DNA of 64,000 bases from Uloborus plumipes (taxonomy: Eukaryota; Arthropoda; Arachnida; Araneae; Uloboridae): assembly GCA_038373865.1 (NCBI GenBank), contig JAXGGA010006562.1, positions 1-64,000 of the forward strand, in the 5' to 3' direction. The translations under genes and the position numbers were made by a program. The notes under the pieces were generated by a model. That model ran no database searches, was not told the DNA's origin, and saw nothing but the letters and a program-made list of their open reading frames with translations. Below, one piece after another: positions 31,730-42,441 of this stretch (positions are counted from its first letter, which is position 1; every line of letters starts with the position of its first letter).

Positions 31730-33400
31730 ATGGCGAAAGGTAAGAAATTAACTGATCGTGAAAGGGGACAGATTGAAGTTTTTTCTTCAACGGGGATGAG
31801 TAGTAGGGTGGGGCGAAAAATGAAAAGTTTTTCAGATCAACTTCTAATAGTTACCAAAAGTTGTCTTTGGTGATAGTTAGCTTTTGTGCAAAATTTGAGA
31901 AAAATCGGTTAATATCTTCAGGGGGCGCTGCGTTCGCAAAGTTTTACCATAGCTTTTATCTGGATTTTATGGTTAAAATATGAAAAACAATGCCGTTAGC
32001 TAATCTCATTGCATTTTTTTTACTCATAAGATATAATCATGCATTCAAAGCATATGAAATAACTCACAAAAAATTATTTTATATGATATATTTATATTTC
32101 AAGCATTTAAAAAGAAACAAAAACGTAAAAAAAGTGACTTTTTTGAAATATAAATATATCATATAAAATAATGTTTGTGAGTCATTTCATGTGCTTTTAA
32201 TGCATGAAAACATCTTTTGAGTGAAAAAAAACGCAAAGAAACTAGCTAAAGGCATTTTTTTTTTTTATTTTAACCATAAAATCCATAACAAAGCTATGGT
32301 AAAACTTTGCGATCGCAGCTCCCCCTGAAGATATTAACCGATTTTTCTCAAATTTTGCACAAAAGCTAACTATCACCAAAGACAACTTTTGGCAACTATT
32401 AGAAGTTGATCTGAAAAACTTTTCATTTTTCGCCCCACCCTAATGAGTAGCCGTACTATTGCGAAAAAAATTGGAATGTCGAAGACTGTAGTGAAAAAAT
32501 TATTAAGATTGAAAGACAATTACGGTTGAAAAAAAAAAAAAACCACCGGGGGAAGACCCAGAGCTTTGTCCTCGCGTGATGAAAGAAGAGTTTGCAAACT
32601 TACGTCAACCAAAAAGTATTCAACTAGGAAAATTATTCAAGCGACAGGCTTAAATGTTTGTCAAAAAACGGTATATAACATAATTATATGGTGTGAAAGG
32701 TTTATTTACGCAGCAAAATTGGCTAAGCCTCAGTTACTGAATAGACACAAAATAGAGCGTTAGAAATTTGGCCAAAAAGTTATGACCTGGGATAACCAAT
32801 GGATACAAATATTTTTTTCTGATGAAAAAAAGTAGAATTTTGATGGACCAGATGGGTGGAAGTACTATTGGCATGATTTACGAAAAGAAAACAAGATATT
32901 CTCCAAGCGCCAATTTGGTGGAGGCTCTGTCATGACTTGGGGTGCTTTTCTTATACAATGGTGTTGGCTCAATTGCGTTTGTTTCGGGTAAAATGAATTC
33001 TCAAGCATATCAAAATGTCCTAGGAAGTCATATGTTACCAAATGCTGAATTTATAGCTGGAGAAAATTGGAAATTTCAGCAAGACAATGTACCTATCCAT
33101 TCGAGTAACAGTACAAAAAAATGGTTTCAAGTTCATAATGTCGAACCTTTGAAATGGCCAGCTAAGTCTCCAGATCTCAACCCAATTGAGAACTTATGGA
33201 GCAAGAAGACTTAGCAAGAAGAGTAAGTGTATGCAAATGGGAGACATTTTATTTCATTAATAGAGCTGAAATCTACAATTAAAGATGAATGGTATAAAAC
33301 AGACCCTGAACTTTGTCAAAAACTTGTTTCATCTATGCAACAAGAATATTTGAAATTATTAGAAGGAATGGCTCATACACAAGCTTTTAAATGTTAGTAT
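31730..33400 (+). pseudogene. Tc1-like DD34E transposase, split by a MITE and frameshifted
   Basis: Starts MAKGKKLTDRERGQIEVF (31730), reads into the nested MITE at 31804, and continues at 32451 as RTIAKKIGMSKTVVKKLL: the two helix-turn-helix subdomains. Then follow GRPRALSSRDERRV (32554), FFSDEKK (first catalytic Asp, about 32815), FQQDNVPIHS (33075; second Asp) and SPDLNPIENLW (third, Glu). The second Asp and the Glu are separated by 34 residues, the Tc1 spacing. Several stops and frameshifts (about 32529, 32762, 32835, 32945) disable it even without the insertion. Confidence 0.88.
31804..32442. mobile_element. hAT-type palindromic MITE inside the transposase gene
   Basis: Ends TAGGGTGGGGCGAAAAATGA, inverted at the right, and long complementary arms (for example TTAATATCTTCAGGGGGCG). 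Exact 8-bp target duplication ATGAGTAG at 31796-31803 and 32443-32450. Removing the MITE and one duplication leaves an intact GMSSRTIAKK reading frame. Confidence 0.95.
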
Positions 33401-33625
33401 TTTTTCTTCCCCTGCAGCTTTTTTTCTCTGTTGGCCTTAACGATTTTATTTAGGCTCAAATAGTGATCTTTAGTTTCTGTAAAATTTTTTGATAGTAAAA
33501 TAATTACAAATGATTGTTCTGTCCTTTTTTACTTGTATTTAAGGGTAATAATTATCACTCAAATTATGTTTTGGTTCTCAGTTTAATATGCGTCCAATTT
33601 CTCAAACAAAATTTACTGGCCTTAA

Positions 33626-33943
33626 AAGTTTTTACTCAGACTGTATTATATAATTTAATAAGTGCAGTAGAATATTCGTAATTATAGGGGATCCGGGGTT
33701 TTCTCCGCCGGGGAAATTTTTGGAAAAAAGTTTTAAAATTCTGCATTTTGAGGCCTTATACGGGGCAATTAGGACTTCAAAGAAATGTTGGGAAAATAGG
33801 CAAACCTTATAAATGTTCTGCATTCATTTGCAAACTAAGACCAATCAAAATAAAAACAAGGGTAGTTTAACAAACGATTGACATTAATCGACAGAAAGGA
33901 AGAACGAGGGAGGAGAAAAGATTAACACATCATCACTTTGCTT
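33626..33943. other. Unassigned spacer
   Basis: A GC-rich patch (GGGGATCCGGGGTTTTCTCC, 33688) in AT-rich sequence; nothing identified. Confidence 0.3.
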
Positions 33944-34947
33944 TAGAGATGGAACGAAGCGGCATTTGGCCGAAGGGCCGAATACCGAAGCTTCGGCCAA
34001 CTAAAGCAAAGGCCGAAGCTTCGGCTGGCGCAATATTGAAGTTTTTGGATTAAATGCATAATAAATGCGTAGAGTTTTATACTTTTCTCCATATGTTTTA
34101 ATATTCTTAGCGTTACACAATATTTTCAGCTTACTGTGGCATTCTTAAATTGATTTCATTAATTAAAGTTTATTTTTATTTTGGTTGTTTTTATTTTAAT
34201 GTTCTTAGTATTACACAACATTTTCAGCTTACTGGGTCACTCTTAAATTAATTTCACTAATTAAAAGCTTTCTTGTTTTGTTATGCTTTGTACTGCTAGT
34301 ACAAGAAAAGACGACATTACTATTTTTTCATTGCAAATTAGTAGTAGGAAGCTCTACTTGGAACATGAAAAGCTCAGTCTGCAATTCAGTTGATGTTTTA
34401 TAATAAAAAAACTGATATGATCATGTATTATACCATAGAACTACCCAATCTACTACTATTTACGCTGTGTTATATATTTATCTTAATATTCTTAATGCAA
34501 AATGCTTCAGTTTTTTGGTGAATTCGAAAAAATAGTAGGGTAAAAGCACCAGTAGTCGGCTATTTAAGAGATCTTTTGTTGATCTTGGCTAACCTAGAAC
34601 TTTCAACTGTCAATACAGTAACAAAAACAAGGTAAAACTTTACAAGGATGAACATTTCTGATAGTGAATCATCTACTTGTTTCAGAAATAAAAAAAAAAA
34701 TTATGTTAAAATCCAAGCTGTTGTCAACACTAGTAAATGTTCCAATAGTCGGCCACGGAATCATCTTACCTTAAAAATAAGCAGAATCGCAATCTTGGAT
34801 GACGGGCACACCATTCAAAATTAAATGACTCATTACTAATTCAAGAAAAAGTACCCGAAACTTAACTGCCACTGATTGATGATTGAGGATAAGTACATGA
34901 ATGTGTGAATGCGTCACATCTGATTTTGAATTAAAAATGTACTACTA

Positions 34948-36625
34948 CACCTCATATTCAAAATATTAGAATAATTGAGAAAAAGGGATGAAATGGAAAG
35001 AATGTTCCATTTATTTATTTTTTATACTAAGTTATTGCAATTAAATTGCTTACAAATGAAATCTGGAATGTTTATATAATATTTTAACGTAAACAATATG
35101 TAAAATAATAATAAATTAGATATTGCAATAGACTTCTGAAAAAAATCAAAATATTAGAATAAAATTAACATTGGTTCAAAATATTAGAATATTTTATTTT
35201 ATGCAAAATATTATTGTATGAATATGAAGTAAATGGCAGTTAATACTTTGTAGCATCCCCTTAAGCTTTAACAACACCGTTCAATCGATTTGAAATGCTA
35301 CAAACAAGTTGCTTACAAACATTTCTATCAATATTAGACTAAATAGACTTTATACGAGCCACTAACTCAGTTTTATTTGAAGGAGGATTTCCTCGGAGTT
35401 TTTTCTTCATTATATGCCGCAAGTTTTCGATGGGATTAAGGTCTGGTGACTTTGGTGTGGCCAAGGAAGTAAATTAATGTTGCCCTGATTGAACCAATTC
35501 TTAGTCGACACTGATGTCTGAGATGAAGCTAAATCTCGTTGAAAGATGAAATCATCTTCAAACAAATCTTTTGACGAAGAAATCATGTAATATTCCAATA
35601 TTTCTTGATACATCTGAGAATTAACCTTTTCGTAGACGATGCATAACTTTTCAGGTCCTTTTGCGCTCATGCAAACCCAAGTCAGCACTAGCAGCAAATT
35701 TCAACGGGTGTTTAAGTCATTCCTTATCAAATGCTTCTTGCTGCATTCTCCAAGCTGCAATACCTTGATGACCATATGAAACACAAAGCATACTTTTATC
35801 ACTGAATAATATTTTTTTCCAATCGTCTTCGCTCCATAAACGTCTTGATTTACACAGATTCAATCTTGTTCGTTTTTGTTTCACAATCATGAGTGGTTTT
35901 GTTTATGGTACACGTGATTCAAACTTAAATTTATGAAGACGTCTTAATGTTGTCGACATAGAAACTTCAATTCCTCCATTTTTCCATTTTCGGTGCAAGA
36001 ATTTTACACTTTTGAAACGGTTTTTCTTAACAATACCTTTCAGTTTCTTCTCATCTCTAGCAGATGATTTTGGGTTTTCGACCGCCATTTTGGCGATTAA
36101 TTTGAAAATTTCCATTTTTCAAATATTGTGTTAGTATATTGCTACCGCTTGATTGCAAACAGCATAAATAATTTGCAACATCACATTGATTTTTACCGTG
36201 CCGGTACAAATCCACTATCCACAGTTTAATCGATTCAGGAATATCCCTCACACGACCTATTTCCAAGATCAAAAATCAAACAAACTGCAAAGAGATCTTT
36301 AATTTTAAATAAAATTGTCTGCATTTTATCAATGATGCCACTCGTCATGAATTAGTGATGATGAAATAAGAATTAATGTGACATATTCTAATATTTTGAA
36401 CCAGATGAAAAAATATTCTAATATTTTGACATTTCAAAATATTTTTTTTTCTATTCCATCTCTTCAAATATGATATTAATTTCAAGATAATAAATAAGTT
36501 TAATGAACAATAAGTCTTAAATAAAATCGTCGTTGCATATTTGCATTTAAAGACATTGCATTACCAAACGATATTTTCCATTTGTAAAAAAAATGTCATT
36601 ATTCTAATATTTTGAATATGAGGTG
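34948..36625 (-). mobile_element. Inner layer: Tc1-like transposon
   Basis: Bounded by TA; ends CACCTCATATTCAAAATATT then AGAATAAT are near-perfect inverted repeats. Carries a minus-strand transposase remnant. ATATTAGAATA motifs recur close to both ends (35149, 35174, 36389, 36415), as subterminal repeats. Confidence 0.92.
35400..36272 (-). pseudogene. Tc1-like transposase remnant in the inner layer
   Basis: From 36272: MILEIGRVRDIPESIKLWIV (N-terminal helix-turn-helix), then SSARDEKKLKGIVKKNRFKS (second DNA-binding part, 36060), then FIFQRDLASSQTS (second catalytic Asp region, about 35540). The PDLNPIENLRHI block (third catalytic Glu, about 35415-35450) is in a different frame. Stops and frameshifts between these blocks make it inactive. 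Confidence 0.8.
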
Positions 36626-36840
36626 TATTTATGAGGAGTTTTATGTCATTGTGGCCGACTACTGGAGACTGGCCGACTACTGGAGCACTTACCCTATCAT
36701 GCATTCTTTTTTACTTGTCTTTCATTCGCTGCGTAAATTTCAGGCCGAAGCGGCCGAATCACAACTCATGCTTCGGCCAGACCGAAGCTTCGGCAATTTG
36801 GGCAAATTAGCCGAAGCTTCGTTCCATCTCTACTTTGCTT

Positions 36841-37163
36841 ACATCGGTTTTCAGTATAGTAACATAGTAGTTTTTGATCAGTTCTCCACACACAGCACTT
36901 AATAATTTTTATGACCTATAGTATAAAACACGTAAAATCTTTTAAAAGAAATAGTATAGAAATTTAAAAAAAAAATAACGGACAGAGTAATATTCTGGCC
37001 AATCAGTTAATTCATAGTCTATTAATGTGATAAGAAATAGAATTGAAGCACTTTTAAAGAAGTTTCAAAAAAGTAATTAATGATTTTCAAAGTCTCTAAG
37101 AACAGTTAAATTCCTTGATTGTTAAAACTTTGAAAGACACCTCCTTCAAGTTAAAAATAGGTA
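36841..37163. other. Spacer, nothing recognised
   Basis: AT-rich sequence between two transposons; no structure noticed. Confidence 0.3.
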
Positions 37164-38443
37164 CCGTAAAATTGGGTGTATAGGAACAGCGGGGTCAATC
37201 GGAACAAAACTTCCCGACCGTACAACGAAATTCTTCATAAATAAACTATTGGGTATTTTTCACCATGAATTTTTTTCTTAGTAAGGTAAGATCATAGGGA
37301 GTAGGAAAAAATTACTTTTGTCAATCTGGCAACGCTATTGGCTTCTAAGGAGGGCTGCACGTGGAACGCTAGAAAACATCACATTTCCATAGACTGCAAA
37401 ACTTCATATGCAAGATCAAACCTTCTTATATTTAAAAACTAAGAGTGGTATGTTTCAATTATACATGTATCTGAACAACAGAATACCGCATTAGAATTTA
37501 CATTTTTTATAAATTGTGTCATAAAAATGAAGAATTCTGAAAAATGGCATAGAAAAAAAATTTGCGGGGTGAATCGGAACACTTAGTTCTGCTGTTCCAA
37601 TTCAAACTTATTTGAAGGAAACTTAGAAAAATCAAGATTCTAACCCCAATTCTTCTAATCAAGACAAGGACAAGGTTTTATTACTGTTTATCCCTTCTCG
37701 TGAGCAACTAGATCTTAGAATGACAAACAGTTGCAGATTTCAAAAGATTTTTTCTCCAGGAGACTTCTTTTTACTTAAAATACGAGGGGGAAAGTCACAT
37801 AGACTTTATGTAGCAAAAATCCAGCACACAGACAGTGATGAATAAGCGTAAAAAGCTTTCAGGACAATCCCCGAAACCCAGAGATTTCAAGAAACTAAAG
37901 AAAAGGCAGAGTTCATCCCAGGAGATGTTATGAAAAAACTTAAGCCAAGTCACAATTGCTAGTTTTAAGGACAAGTACATATTTGTGGACGACATGAGTG
38001 ACTTCCATTCATGTTAAATCTTTGTATTTCAATTCAAAAGCATTTCTTAAAATTACTTTTCATTTTTCATAAGTTCAAAATTATTTTGAATTTTGACAAA
38101 TTATACACGTTTACTATTATTGAAATTATGCATTTATTTGACAGTAATTGTCTGTTCTTATTCTCCCCCATCAATATTACTCATTTTGTACAGGTTAAAT
38201 TGAAAAAAAATAAAAATTTTAACAAGTGTTCCGATTGACCCCTATCAGCGGGGTGATTCGGAACACCCATAATTTCCTATATATTTTAATAATAATTTTT
38301 CAAAATGCTTTGTCTTCGCTTGGAATATCAAAAGTAAAGCAAGACCGAAGTTTTTACCCAAAAAATCAAATTAAAAAAAAATCTTTTAACTACTTTTTTT
38401 ACAATCAAAGCTGAAAAGTGTTCCGATTAACCCCATTTTACGG
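37164..38443 (+). mobile_element. Pogo/Tigger-like element remnant
   Basis: TA-flanked inverted ends: CCGTAAAATTGGGTG at the left and, on the other strand at the right, CCGTAAAATGGGGTTAATCG then GAACAC. The motif GGGGTGAATCGGAACAC recurs inside (37566, 38249). A plus-strand stretch reads PGDFFLLKIRGGKSHRLYVA (about 37758) and SFKDKYIFVDDMSDFHSC-stop (about 37959), similar to the C-terminal tail of pogo-type transposases as I know it (GDFVLVKF...YVAxV and FxFPxVEDxS). The DDE domain is missing. Confidence 0.6.
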
Positions 38444-38445
38444 TA

Positions 38446-39503
38446 TTAAAAATTTGTTCTTATAACGACAATTCCTTTTTCAATCATAAGTACTGCAGAA
38501 AAGCGAAAAATAATGCAGGTATTGCAATATGTTTTCTGGTGCTTAACATATTAATTAAGGAAGCAATTACAAAGGAACTTCCAAAATACTGAATTCGGTA
38601 TTTAATAAACAGTCAGATATGAAACATGTGAGTCTCAAAAAATTATTATGGGAAATATGATAGAAAAAATGCTGAAACATTTTTGCATCGCGCAGGAGGA
38701 TTTTTTTTTCAAATCAAGGAGCTGCAACTTAATACCCCCCAGTTGCGTTAAAAAATTTAAAATTCAAGGTTTACAGCTACATTTAACAAAATTTTCAAGC
38801 ATTTGTAAAAAAAAATTTTTTTCAGGATTAGGGGGCACCCAACAAAGCGGAGTGTCTGTGAACGTGTCCGTTTTTGAGTGGTTTTGTTAATTAGAGCCAC
38901 GTTCTTCTATTAAAATCCCTTGACAGAGGCTCTTAAATAGAGGCCAACAAAGTACCGTCTTAATTGAATCAGGGCCGCCGAGAAGCAATCTGAGCCTTGT
39001 CGGAAACTAGGAGCCCGGCCCTAAGGGGGATAGGAATCGGAGTGGTGTAAGTTTTATAGGGATAGACCAGCCGACGAAACTGACAGGTTGCTTTGCCTTG
39101 AGCCTGAATTGATTTGGGAGAGAGCAGGAAAAGGCTAAAGTTTTGTTTTCAAGTATGTTTTGAGGCTGATGAGAATTTGAATTTTTTTTTTTTCCATTTG
39201 AGTTTTAAAATAATAATTTTTTTTTTTTTCTGTTTTACATTACAAATTGTTTTGGGTTTATGCCCCCCCCCCCCTCTGGATACGGCCGTGCTACTAATAC
39301 CTCTTAAAAAAGGCAAAAAAAAAAAAAAAAACAGAAAGAAAATATTCATTTTCTACAATAAATAGACAATTAAATTAATTATTGGAGTTCGCAGATGAAT
39401 GGCAATGAAGCAATGAGAAAGTAAATTAATGTTACACAGAAAACTTGAGCTAATTAAATATTCATGAATTACACGAATTTCAACAAAATCAAATTCCCCT
39501 CAC
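38446..39503. other. Intron sequence, nothing firm
   Basis: Homopolymer-rich (A, T and C runs). Frames at 38648-38890 and 39114-39365 are unsupported. Confidence 0.35.
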
Positions 39504-39645
39504 CTGAAGATACGTCTATGTAATCAAACACTTCTTCCGATATCCTTCGCGGCAGGACATTGCTGTTTTTAATTTCACGAGACATCTCAGGTTTCAGAAA
39601 AAATCCTAAATCAGGTCTTGCACTTTGTTTATTATTGGAATCCAT
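39504..39645 (-). CDS. Unrecognised 101-residue protein, exon 1
   Basis: Start ATG at 39645 on the minus strand, context TGGTGCCATGG; it is the first ATG of the frame. Reads MDSNNKQSARPDLGFFLKPE, MSREIKNSNVLPRRISEEVF, DYIDVSS, then the donor CAG/GTGAGG at 39503-39502, phase 1. Joins exon 2 (26891-27054) as Ala. The protein is small, soluble-looking and charged, with no signal peptide. A 12.4-kb intron separates the exons and is largely built of transposons; an additional exon in between cannot be excluded. The frame alone is not striking, but start context, donor and phase fit together. Confidence 0.6.
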
Positions 39646-40400
39646 GGCACCACAAGAAACTGAAGCTGTAGTCTGAATCAACTGTCCTCAACTTCTCCTG
39701 GCCTGCAACAGGCGAATTTCAAGGTCCGTGTAATTCACCTGAAAGGGGTAACCCCGGGGAGGCATTAGGGAAGGAGCTCATCCGATGGTATTTTACTGGT
39801 GTCATCAGCTCTTTGTCAACAATCCATTATCTCACTCTACGTCAAGGAGGAGTCCGTGGCAAGCAATTGTATGATTTGAAAGGAAATAGAGTATTGATAC
39901 CATTGTGGTGTAGATAGGCCACCACGGGGCTCTCTTTGTAATTTGTAGACCAAGCAAGCAGAAGGCATCTATCTATCTACCCAACGTCCGGTTTAAATTC
40001 ATTAACTTGCATGCGTTTCCATTTTCTTTTGGAATTTTTGACGAATTCCAAACTTCAATATAAAGTAGTTTCGTGAAAGTCTTAATTGATCTTAAAAAAT
40101 CATATATAATGGGGTTTATTTTTTTAATATAAAAAAGGACAAAAAAAAAAAACATACCCATTATAAATTAGTCAAACCTCTATGGACCAAAATTTTCTGT
40201 GCCATTGAACTTTCCACAAATCTCCATGTTTCACAGAAAATCTGTTTATATCGAAAAAAAAATCCCTGTATATCGAAATAAGATTTATTGGTAGATTTTA
40301 TTCCAATTTAGATACTTGACATTATTAAATTGTATTTAAAAGGAAATTTAGTTTGAATCACTCTACGAACTCCAAAGTTCAACTAATTTGAGGAATGAAC
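39646..40400. other. Upstream region of the two-exon gene
   Basis: Should contain its promoter and 5' UTR; no TATA box could be assigned. Around 40170-40290 AGTCAAACCTCTATGGACCA and TATATCGAA repeats look like a fragment of a MITE, without clear ends. A similar-looking piece lies at 49392-49460. Confidence 0.35.
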
Positions 40401-40620
40401 AAGCTAGTGGTCGTTTCGTTCTGGAAATACATTAATTTCTGAAAGTCGTATGCAGATTTCGGTTACAACCAGTGAAAAAATATTTTTAGTTATTCTTTTT
40501 GCCGGATTGTTCCTTACTTCACTTTCAATATTGCACAATTGAACATTATAAACAGGAAGCAGAGGCTTTGAAATCCAGAAAAATGATGGCAAGAACAACA
40601 CCAGGCACTCAGAGTCTTCA

Positions 40621-40910
40621 TTGTGTAATGCCATTAAACAGGAATCAGATGCAAGTGAATGCATATTCATTTTCAACACTATAAGGATCGAACGTGCTAC
40701 AACTGTCAAAGGCGATCTTGATTGCCCAGAAATGGTTGGATTCTTGATCTGCAAGTATAATGGATATTGGTGGCTAAGGTGCGTCTTAGACACAGATGAA
40801 GAAAATGAAGCTGTTGCAGCCTCATGGACCCTCAAATTCTATCTACTATCCAGACTTTGAAAATGTTGTCAATGTGCCCATAAAGTGCTATTATTTCGAA
40901 AGTAGACCCT
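40621..40910 (+). pseudogene. Frameshifted domain fragment (KYNGYWW...PHGPSNS)
   Basis: One frame reads VGFLICKYNGYWWLRCVLDT then DEENEAVAASW (to about 40830); another continues LQPHGPSNSIYYPDFENVVN then VPIKCYY. Together this resembles a domain I know from transposon-linked arthropod genes, of pattern Y-D-xx-W-W-I-G-V...F-M-H-P-x-G-P-x-x-S-F-x-W-P...V-P. A single frameshift near 40830 separates the halves. The role of that domain is unknown to me. Confidence 0.4.
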
Positions 40911-41941
40911 AGTAGAAACGGAAAAGGAATTATTTATAACTTCTCAAAACAAGACGTGGAATAAGCCAACCGTCACTTGTAAATAACATTTCGCAGTTTG
41001 CAATATTTCTGTATTATATATCCTCAGGAGCCATAGGCATTGCAATAAAGTGGTAAGAGTGTAAAAAGTCGATTCCATTTTTCATCCAGATCCCATTGCT
41101 GTCCCATTCTGCAAATTTTACCACATATACACTACATTAGGAAGTGATATATATTTTTTTTCAGATTTTTAAAAAATGCACTTTTTGAAATATTCAAGGT
41201 CAAATGCTTTTGGTGACCTTGAAATATTAACATCACGAAACCTTGTCAAATTATATATCATTTGAAAGCTTGGTTAAAGAGCTTTACAATGACATATAAC
41301 AAAAGACTCTAGCTGCAATAGAAGCTGAGAAAATTGAATCTTTGTATGTTCAAAATTTTACTTTTTTCCATTTTTTGCGTTTTTTAAGCGGCCTCACACA
41401 AAAAACTAACAACTGAAAAAAAATTTTAAAAATCAGGTTTTTGTATCACTTTATAGAGGTAATCAACCCTATAATTTTTTTTTGAAATTGGTGATGGTCA
41501 AGTTTTGAGGCTTGTTGATTTCACATGGAATGACCCCTTAATCAATGCAACCATTGCTTCATGCCATTTTCTTTTGTACTAACTTTGTAATTTATTTTTT
41601 GATGCATAACTTATGCTCAAAGGGTATAAAAATTAAATTTTTTCTTCACTGCTGACATGGAATGGGCACCGTTTATTTTAGCCAGCAAAAGTGTAGCAAA
41701 AATAATTCTAATCAATGATGGTATACAAACTACGAAGTATAAATACATCAAAAGCTAACAGAGTTTTTAAAAAAATAAAAATAAAAAATACTCGTTTAAA
41801 TATTGTCAAAACAAAATAAGAACTAAAATGCATGAACATTTTTTCAACATTAGGTCGAAAACAAATCGCATACAACATCGCCAAAAAGATGTCCACATTC
41901 TTATAGCTTTATTCGCTGAAAATTGAACGAACAAATGTTCT
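40911..41941. other. Intergenic, nothing recognised
   Basis: AT-rich; no exon or repeat ends identified. Confidence 0.3.
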
Positions 41942-42151
41942 AGTGATATCTGTAACCTGGCATCATACATATTGTGTGATAAGTGCCCTCCATACGCTCC
42001 GGAAAATCTAAAGGCTTTCCTTGAGGAAAATCTCAAAAGAGGAGGGTCCGGAGATCCGCGGGAATATCTCAACAGAATTCACCATACACACAAAGAGGAT
42101 TTCTTCAAGGAACTCCTTTGGATTTTCCTTTGCATGTGGATGGCCCTTTAG
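41942..42151 (+). CDS. Coding-like stretch with CxxC, family unknown
   Basis: Open in one frame to TAG at 42149-42151: SSDICNLASYILCDKCPP..., YAPENLKAFLEENLKRGG, SGDPREYLNRIHHTHKED, FFKELLW... The composition (charged, helical, few low-complexity runs) is unlike the AT-rich noise around it. Codon third positions vary naturally. The frame is closed just upstream (TGA at 41924); CTAG at 41940-41943 might be an acceptor but has a weak pyrimidine tract. It may be a single exon, a pseudogene or a transposon remnant. The cysteines (C-x8-C-x2-C) did not match a family I know. Confidence 0.35.
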   Translation, partial: SDICNLASYILCDKCPPYAPENLKAFLEENLKRGGSGDPREYLNRIHHTHKEDFFKELLWIFLCMWMAL

Positions 42152-42441
42152 ACTCCTCGTAGCACTCACAATGCTACGAATGGCTAGCTAAAGTATAAGG
42201 TAATCTTTTTTTTTTTTTTTGTCATTGACTTTTTTCTCCATGTATAGTACTTTAAAACATATGATAAAACTTGAAATAAAAAGGAAAACACTTAGGTTAT
42301 CAATCACTAAATAAATCAATAAACACGGAAAAACAATCAAATCAAAATTTTATTTATTCATGTATAAAATCAAATTATCTTTAAATGTCAATAAATATTC
42401 TGAAATTTCAGCAAACTATGGTTAAAAGTAATAGTTTTGAC

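Larger units (their letters stand above)
31411..33625 (+). mobile_element. Tc1-like transposon, carrying a nested MITE
   Basis: Left end GGCCGGTAAAAAAGATTGAG; right end on the other strand AAGGCCAGTAAATTTTGTTTG then AGAAA, an imperfect inverted pair. Encloses a decayed DD34E transposase (31730-33400), itself split by a 639-bp MITE. The exact target duplication is not clear; the left edge cuts a 147-bp satellite unit. Confidence 0.75.
34536..36696. mobile_element. Middle layer: inverted-repeat element, TAGGGTAA ends
   Basis: TAGGGTAAAAGCACCAGTAG then TCGGC at the left; on the other strand at the right TAGGGTAAGTGCTCCAGTAG then TCGGCC. AGTAGTCGGC recurs inside (34746 and 36651-36670). Non-coding apart from the inner Tc1 element. 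No target duplication was fixed. Confidence 0.7.
33944..36832. mobile_element. hAT-type element with CTTTGCTT duplication, outer layer of a nest
   Basis: Ends TAGAGATGGAACGAAGC are perfectly inverted, with CCGAAGCTTCGG-type subterminal repeats at both ends. The 8-bp duplication CTTTGCTT lies at 33936-33943 and 36833-36840. No hAT transposase is visible, so it is non-autonomous. It encloses two further layers (34536-36696 and 34948-36625). Confidence 0.93.
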
